Assembly: GCF_026212465.1 (NCBI RefSeq)
Contig: NC_080057.1
Coordinates: 25,298,647-25,362,646, forward strand
DNA length: 64,000 nucleotides
Direction of reading: 5' to 3'
From: Amaranthus tricolor
Taxonomy: Eukaryota; Streptophyta; Magnoliopsida; Caryophyllales; Amaranthaceae
A model generated the notes under the pieces. The model saw nothing but the letters and a program-made list of their open reading frames with translations, had not been told where the DNA came from and did no database searches. A program made the translations under genes and the position numbers. Shown here piece after piece: positions 58,501 to 64,000 of this stretch (positions are counted from its first letter, which is position 1; each line of letters begins with the position of its first letter).

Positions 58501-61398
58501 TTTCAAATGGCCTTTGTAGATTATAGCTGCTAGAAGCATTGCTACCAGCTGTCGGTGGTCGAGAATAACTTGATGAATTGACCACAAAAGGAGGGTACCA
58601 TGATTGTGGAGGAGTATCCTGCGGACGAGATTGTGATTCTTGGTCCTGAGATCCCCTGTGAGCGACCAACAAACAGGCCACAATCAAGCAGTTAGCTGGA
58701 TAAACTAATGTAAAAACCAACTAACATAGCTTAGAGATTATTGTTTATGACATACTAAAAGTCATCTTATTATTGAGTAAAGGCCACTAGCCAATGAATG
58801 ACAGTTATTTCATTGATTGTTAAAATGTAAACTCAATGTTCACAAAAGACATGAATAAATCATACGTCATCCACGAAATGTATAAAAGCCTCCATCGCCT
58901 CCTCCCCCATTGCATCTTAATGTACTATTATTTATGCTTGAAGTTGTAGGAATCTACCATCAGAATTTACAATACCAAGATTTGCTTACTTTTAAGAGCT
59001 AAGAAGAAGAGATGAGATGACTACACTATCCCACAAATCTTTACCACTAGACTCCAAAGCAGAAAGGAAGATTATGTCATAATTCCCTAGCCTCTTAATT
59101 ACAAATAAAATGGTTTCATGTGCAAATCTTTAGGTCAAATTGTCATTGGATTATGCATCTTCACTAACATCCCTTTAGGTCAGACCTTCAACTTCCAAAA
59201 GTGAAAAAAAAAAAAAGAAAAGGGTAGCAAAAAAAAAACAGATGATTTCATGTGCAAATCTTTGCAGATGACTATAAAACAAAAAACCCTTTCAGATCAT
59301 GTGACAATCTCACAGAGATCAAGCACACACAAAAATCCTGTTTTTACAATAGAAGAAGCAAGAATGACCTGGTGCAAGCCAAAACAATTTAATACATTGT
59401 GGAGCACCCAATCATCCAAAAATAATCTATGCCACAAAATCTAACATATCCTTTTTGTAAGGACGTCCACAAACAGAATCAGTGTTTTTGACTAGTTCCC
59501 GCTCCTTGATAGAAGGTATCTACATTAGTATATATGAAGAATCTTCTAGAAACTAACATACCAAAATAAGTACAAATGACAGTATCATAAATAAAGATGA
59601 AATTGAGTACCAAAAAAGCAAAAAATCACTTTGTATTACAGCCAGAAGATATTCCAGAATAAAACATTCCACTAGACCACAGGCTGACAAGAGTGAAACA
59701 CACGGAGCTCAAAGGGCTAATCATCTCCCGAATTCCGAAAATGAGCACAAGGCCACGCAGGCAATGAAATTCCACATGGTCAAACAACAAAACCACTTCA
59801 AGTCTTCAATGCCACAACACAAATGCTCATTCAGGAGAATAGGCACAGGTAACCTAACAGGAAAGAAATATTACTCATAGTCTATTTCTTAAGACAGTTA
59901 GAGCGCATACTGCAAACTCCAACATTGGCTCACGATGAGGTGAATCAATTAGAGTCTTCATAATGTAGCTTAGAAAGCCAGAAAATATAATCAAAGATAC
60001 TACCATGTAAAGTCAGATGACCATAATAGACTGCACCCAGATGGGACAGACCCCCTATACCTTCATAAAATTTCTTCCTTTCCCTCGTTGTCCATACTCT
60101 ACCAACTCTCAACAGCCACCGCTATCTCCACCTCCAGTTCCACCTCCAACTAATTACCCCAACCTAATGTTAACTACAAATTGAGTCCTTTCTACCCCTG
60201 TACTTCAATACTTCTAGATTCTGATACATCCAAATGATTTCCCTCATTCCAATTTCGATTGTTGCCTAAAGAATGGCCACTCATTTGAGAACCAAATTCA
60301 CAACTTGAGAATAGTACACACAAATAAACAATAATTCGGTGACGTATGCTTAGGGAGCAAGACCTCAATCGAAGTAGGATATGTGTAAGGAAACTACGGG
60401 AGCATTGGGGACCAAAGAAACATGTTGATCAAACGAAGCATCCAACCAGAAGTTGCAGGCAGCATGTGCTCAAACGAGCATAATACTGCTTGAACGAGTT
60501 GCTGGAGCCAGAAGCTTATTGTGCTGATTTCTGTTTTCGTGGGCTGCCCTATTTTTGCTTTATAAATACCTACCTAACCTAGGTCAAGTGGGTTGAGTTT
60601 TTTTTGAAAACCCCTTAATTATAGCTACCTTGCTTAGCTTCTTTATTACTCCCGAACTTAGCTTCTCTTCCCTAATAATATACTCATTTTATTTCCTTCA
60701 AGTTTGTAGTTTTTGTCCTTTGAACACACTATTGAACACAACTTTACATATGATAAGTGAATGTATCCTAAATTTAGTAAATCACCTTAAAATCATTGTG
60801 TCGTTGTTATATTTGTTTAGTTTGTCATTCATCATATCCTTGCATCTTGGTTTAGCTCATTGCTTGCACCTTCAAACACTCATCTTCCTCAACTTTCCTA
60901 TTGAATTTGTGTGGCACTCATTTGAGAACCAAATTCACAATTTGACGATAGGATTGAGCTTCCCAAACAAAGCAATAACTCATTTTTTTTATTTATTTAT
61001 TTTTTTCGCAACCTTTGATTTCCAACTTAACAAGTGTACGAAAACACAATTTTCATACTCAGAAAATCTCTCAACCATATATTTTCATTAGAAAGTTGAT
61101 CACCCTACTAATACCAAAATGCAATTCATACATCACGAAATTTTGTATATTTAGGATTAATCTGATTCCCTCCTATCCTATCAATTTCAATTTTGTTTCA
61201 ATTCCATGAACTCGATTGTGACGAATACGCTGATTACAAATCAACAAAAAAGAAGCAAAATTAAATGATAAGTGTATAAATAAAGAATCAGAAAAAGCTA
61301 GGAGAATAAAAGGTACTAACAAATCAACAAAAAATTGAAGCAAACTAATTGAATCAATCGACATAAAAGTAGGTTAAAACGTACCAGAATCTGAACAT
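55591..61398 (-). CDS. VPS37-1: ESCRT-I subunit VPS37 homolog, 232 aa
   Basis: Part of ESCRT-I, which sorts ubiquitinated membrane proteins into multivesicular bodies. Seven exons: 61385-61398, 58431-58655, 57813-57900, 57432-57471, 57300-57346, 57070-57190 and 55591-55754. The phases close to 233 codons. Exon 1 is only 14 nt and encodes MFRF plus two bases of W, which matches the MFKFWGSQ start I recall for plant VPS37. Residues about 6-65 are Pro/Ser/Gln-rich. The Mod(r)/VPS37 domain follows, with EASGIISLLKDKSVDEL, LARSNLDKEP, CRIIRTTELA and a long helical Glu/Lys-rich region. The last exon includes KEIELAAFVQKFKKLR and YHRRAMTHLAAK. Intron 1 is 2.7 kb, and a family B MITE lies in the last intron. 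Confidence 0.95.
56085..56402. mobile_element. MITE family B in the last VPS37 intron
   Basis: The left end is aagggtctgtttggatggaa and the right end is tattcaaacgtagc, with paired purine and pyrimidine arms. It is about 318 bp and closely resembles 8046-8367. Confidence 0.7.
60278..60950. repeat. 26-bp exact direct repeats bracketing 0.6 kb in VPS37 intron 1
   Basis: The same 26 bases, beginning cactcatttgagaaccaaat, occur at 60278-60303 and 60915-60940, and similarity continues for about 10 bp more. The interval contains paired words such as gctcaaacgagc and gcttgaacgag, similar to LTR debris at 31440-31740. It could be a tandem duplication remnant or retrotransposon-related; I cannot decide. 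Confidence 0.5.
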
Positions 61399-62640
<1,242 letters not shown>

Positions 62641-62661
62641 TATTTTAAAATATTCCAGACC

Positions 62662-62791
62662 AAACCGCCAAATGAGATGGTGGTTTGCATTAACCAGTAA
62701 ACCGCCACATGGAGTAGCGGTTTGGTTAGGGCAAACCGCCATCTTATTTGGCGGTTTAGTCCTGGTAAACCGCCATCTCATGTGGTGGTTT
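62662..62791. repeat. Array of four 25-bp near-palindromes
   Basis: Units at 62662-62686, 62699-62723, 62733-62757 and 62767-62791 each start aaaccgcc and end gg(t/c)ggttt or gcggttt around a 9-bp core. Start-to-start distances are 37, 34 and 34 bp. The core of unit 1 in reverse complement resembles those of units 3 and 4, so the units differ in orientation. Confidence 0.85.
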
Positions 62792-63167
62792 GCTCTGTAC
62801 TCGTCCAGCGTTTTACTTTTTCTTTCAATTCCCATATAGTTAGCGCTACCTGCATTAAATTAGTTCAATACCATCTATTCCATAATAATCAACTACGAAC
62901 CAACTTGATTTGAAAACATTAATTATGAAAATAATGCGAAGATGTATTACAATCATGGAAAGTGATACAAGAAGTTCAAATCATATAAGTTGATACAAAG
63001 TTTGTTAAACTATAATCCCTGGCCCCTTTTGTTGTGCGCACCGGTGGATGATGATGGTGTATACTCGTCAACCTCTGCAATGACATTAAGAGCAGGAGCT
63101 CATCGTTGACTAGCACGCTGATATGTGATGATCCTTTGCGGAGGCGATGGATGTGGAGGAGTGGTGG

Positions 63168-64000
63168 TCATGGAAGCTGGAGGAACGAATGGCGACATAG
63201 CACCGGATGTCGATGAGGATTTGGAAGACCGACCTCGAGTAATGAACACTCGCGACCTCTTGTGGACTGAGTACTTGATCCTCTGGAAGAGCTACCTCGG
63301 TGGGCCGAACTTCGTGGAGAAGGAGTGTGGAATGTGTCATCTACCTCGCCAATGATGGGTGGAGTCGGAATGAGGTATTCATACCCCGCCTGACTCAATG
63401 CATCGGTCAATGACGCGTTAATGGAGCCAAAGGTCTGAGAACATAGCCGATACCCCACATCAACTGGCGATGTAACGGCCCCGTGAATTGTGTCATTACA
63501 TTGTATGAGCACCGATTGGATGCGCTCAGCCTGTATGTTATCATTATATTGTTAAAAGAATCACATAAAAGTATTACTATATGTTATGAGTGTTAAAAGA
63601 AGACGTACCAGTAACGTAGATGTCGGATGGTAATGTGATCCTGGCTGCACAAATGTGGTGTTCGTTAGGCGTAATATGGAGATACGCCTATACCAATTCA
63701 TGTACGTACCAGAGCTATGACCAGTGTAGTTATCTCCTCGAACCAATCGACATGCTCGATCATTCCACGCATCTACCTGCGATCTATGTCGTACAACGTA
63801 GTTCTTGTCCCCAGTCCTCCGATCAATCGCATGTAGTTGAGGTTAGGTGTCACAGGCATGCGGAATAACCTGCTCCAAACCGAATTGACGCATGACACGA
63901 TCCGGGAGATGTAGCTCGATGATGTCGAAGCATATAAGTGGACAACGCGATCTCCAAATCTCGTGGCCCGATGTACATATGTGTGGCAGAGCGTCCATCT
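63168..64000 (-). pseudogene. Plant mobile domain (PMD) protein, 3' part, one in-frame stop, runs off right edge
   Basis: Two exons on the minus strand: 63609->64000 and 63168-63530, with a 78-bp GT-AG intron. The first exon contains CPLICFDIIELHLPDRVMRQ and FGLEQVIPHACD, followed by VDAWNDRAC and YMNWYRRIS. This is the layout of plant mobile domain proteins (MAIN-like, or 'phosphatase 7 long form' proteins), which are often transposon-borne. A TAA at 63843-63845 interrupts the otherwise open frame just after IPHACDT. The second exon has AERIQSVLIQCNDTIHG and a Ser/Arg/Pro-rich tail. With a single stop and an intact intron the gene is either recently broken or affected by a base error. It may belong to a retrotransposon or Mutator-like element lying beyond the edge. 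Confidence 0.75.

Noticed and set aside
60630..61209. Plus-strand 153- and 64-codon frames in VPS37 intron 1
   Set aside because: They are hydrophobic Phe/Leu-rich translations of T-rich intron DNA, antisense to the VPS37 transcript, with no motifs.
62662..62791. CRISPR-like array (25-bp repeats with 9-12 bp gaps)
   Set aside because: The gaps are far too short for spacers, the repeats vary and the DNA is plant nuclear. It is described as a palindrome array instead.

Overview
The window is plant nuclear DNA: AT-rich, with GT-AG introns, short exons, and many MITEs and transposon relics. The gene set (plastid beta-amylase, plant-type aspartic protease, plant mobile domain protein) shows a flowering plant. 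The repeat style suggests a eudicot, perhaps Caryophyllales (amaranth/beet/spinach relatives), but that assignment is an inference from memory and is weak.

Left part (1-18.3 kb). The 5' two thirds of a cactin-type spliceosome protein gene (minus strand) runs off the left edge. A two-exon gene for a 79-residue single-pass membrane protein (plus) starts divergently from it. Next are a ten-exon, 497-residue A1-type aspartic protease with a GPI-like tail (minus) and an intronless-CDS tRNA-splicing endonuclease subunit Sen2 (minus). Exon coordinates were set by hand from splice sites, and the reading phase closes across every junction.

Middle (18.3-34.1 kb). This is mostly transposon-derived and AT-rich DNA. 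It holds a 3,456-bp solo LTR with a perfect 5-bp target duplication, a 1,640-bp internally deleted hAT element with a perfect 8-bp target duplication, and one small secreted glycine-rich protein gene. About 7 kb without a recognisable gene follows.

The 34.1-52.0 kb block is the most informative part. A segment of about 6.2 kb in its shared sequence, carrying a complete four-exon BAM1-type plastid beta-amylase gene, is duplicated head to tail. The left unit (34105-44993) then received a 3,719-bp mariner-like element (TA target duplication) and a 995-bp solo LTR (AGTAA target duplication), and lost about 537 bp of intron. The right unit (45005-51955) received a 217-bp Stowaway-like MITE and a 33-bp duplication that doubles its TATA box. 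Each copy preserves the empty site of the other's insertions. The duplication breakpoint leaves the left BAM gene with only about 235 bp of its original upstream DNA. The left protein also differs at several positions near the second catalytic glutamate that I believe are conserved.

Right part (52-64 kb). An AT-rich intergenic stretch holds a cluster of CACGTG boxes and a 490-bp foldback element with a 9-bp target duplication (Mutator type). Then come a seven-exon VPS37-type ESCRT-I subunit gene (minus), a long (AT)n tract, a small array of four evenly spaced 25-bp near-palindromes, and a degenerate plant-mobile-domain gene (minus) running off the right edge.
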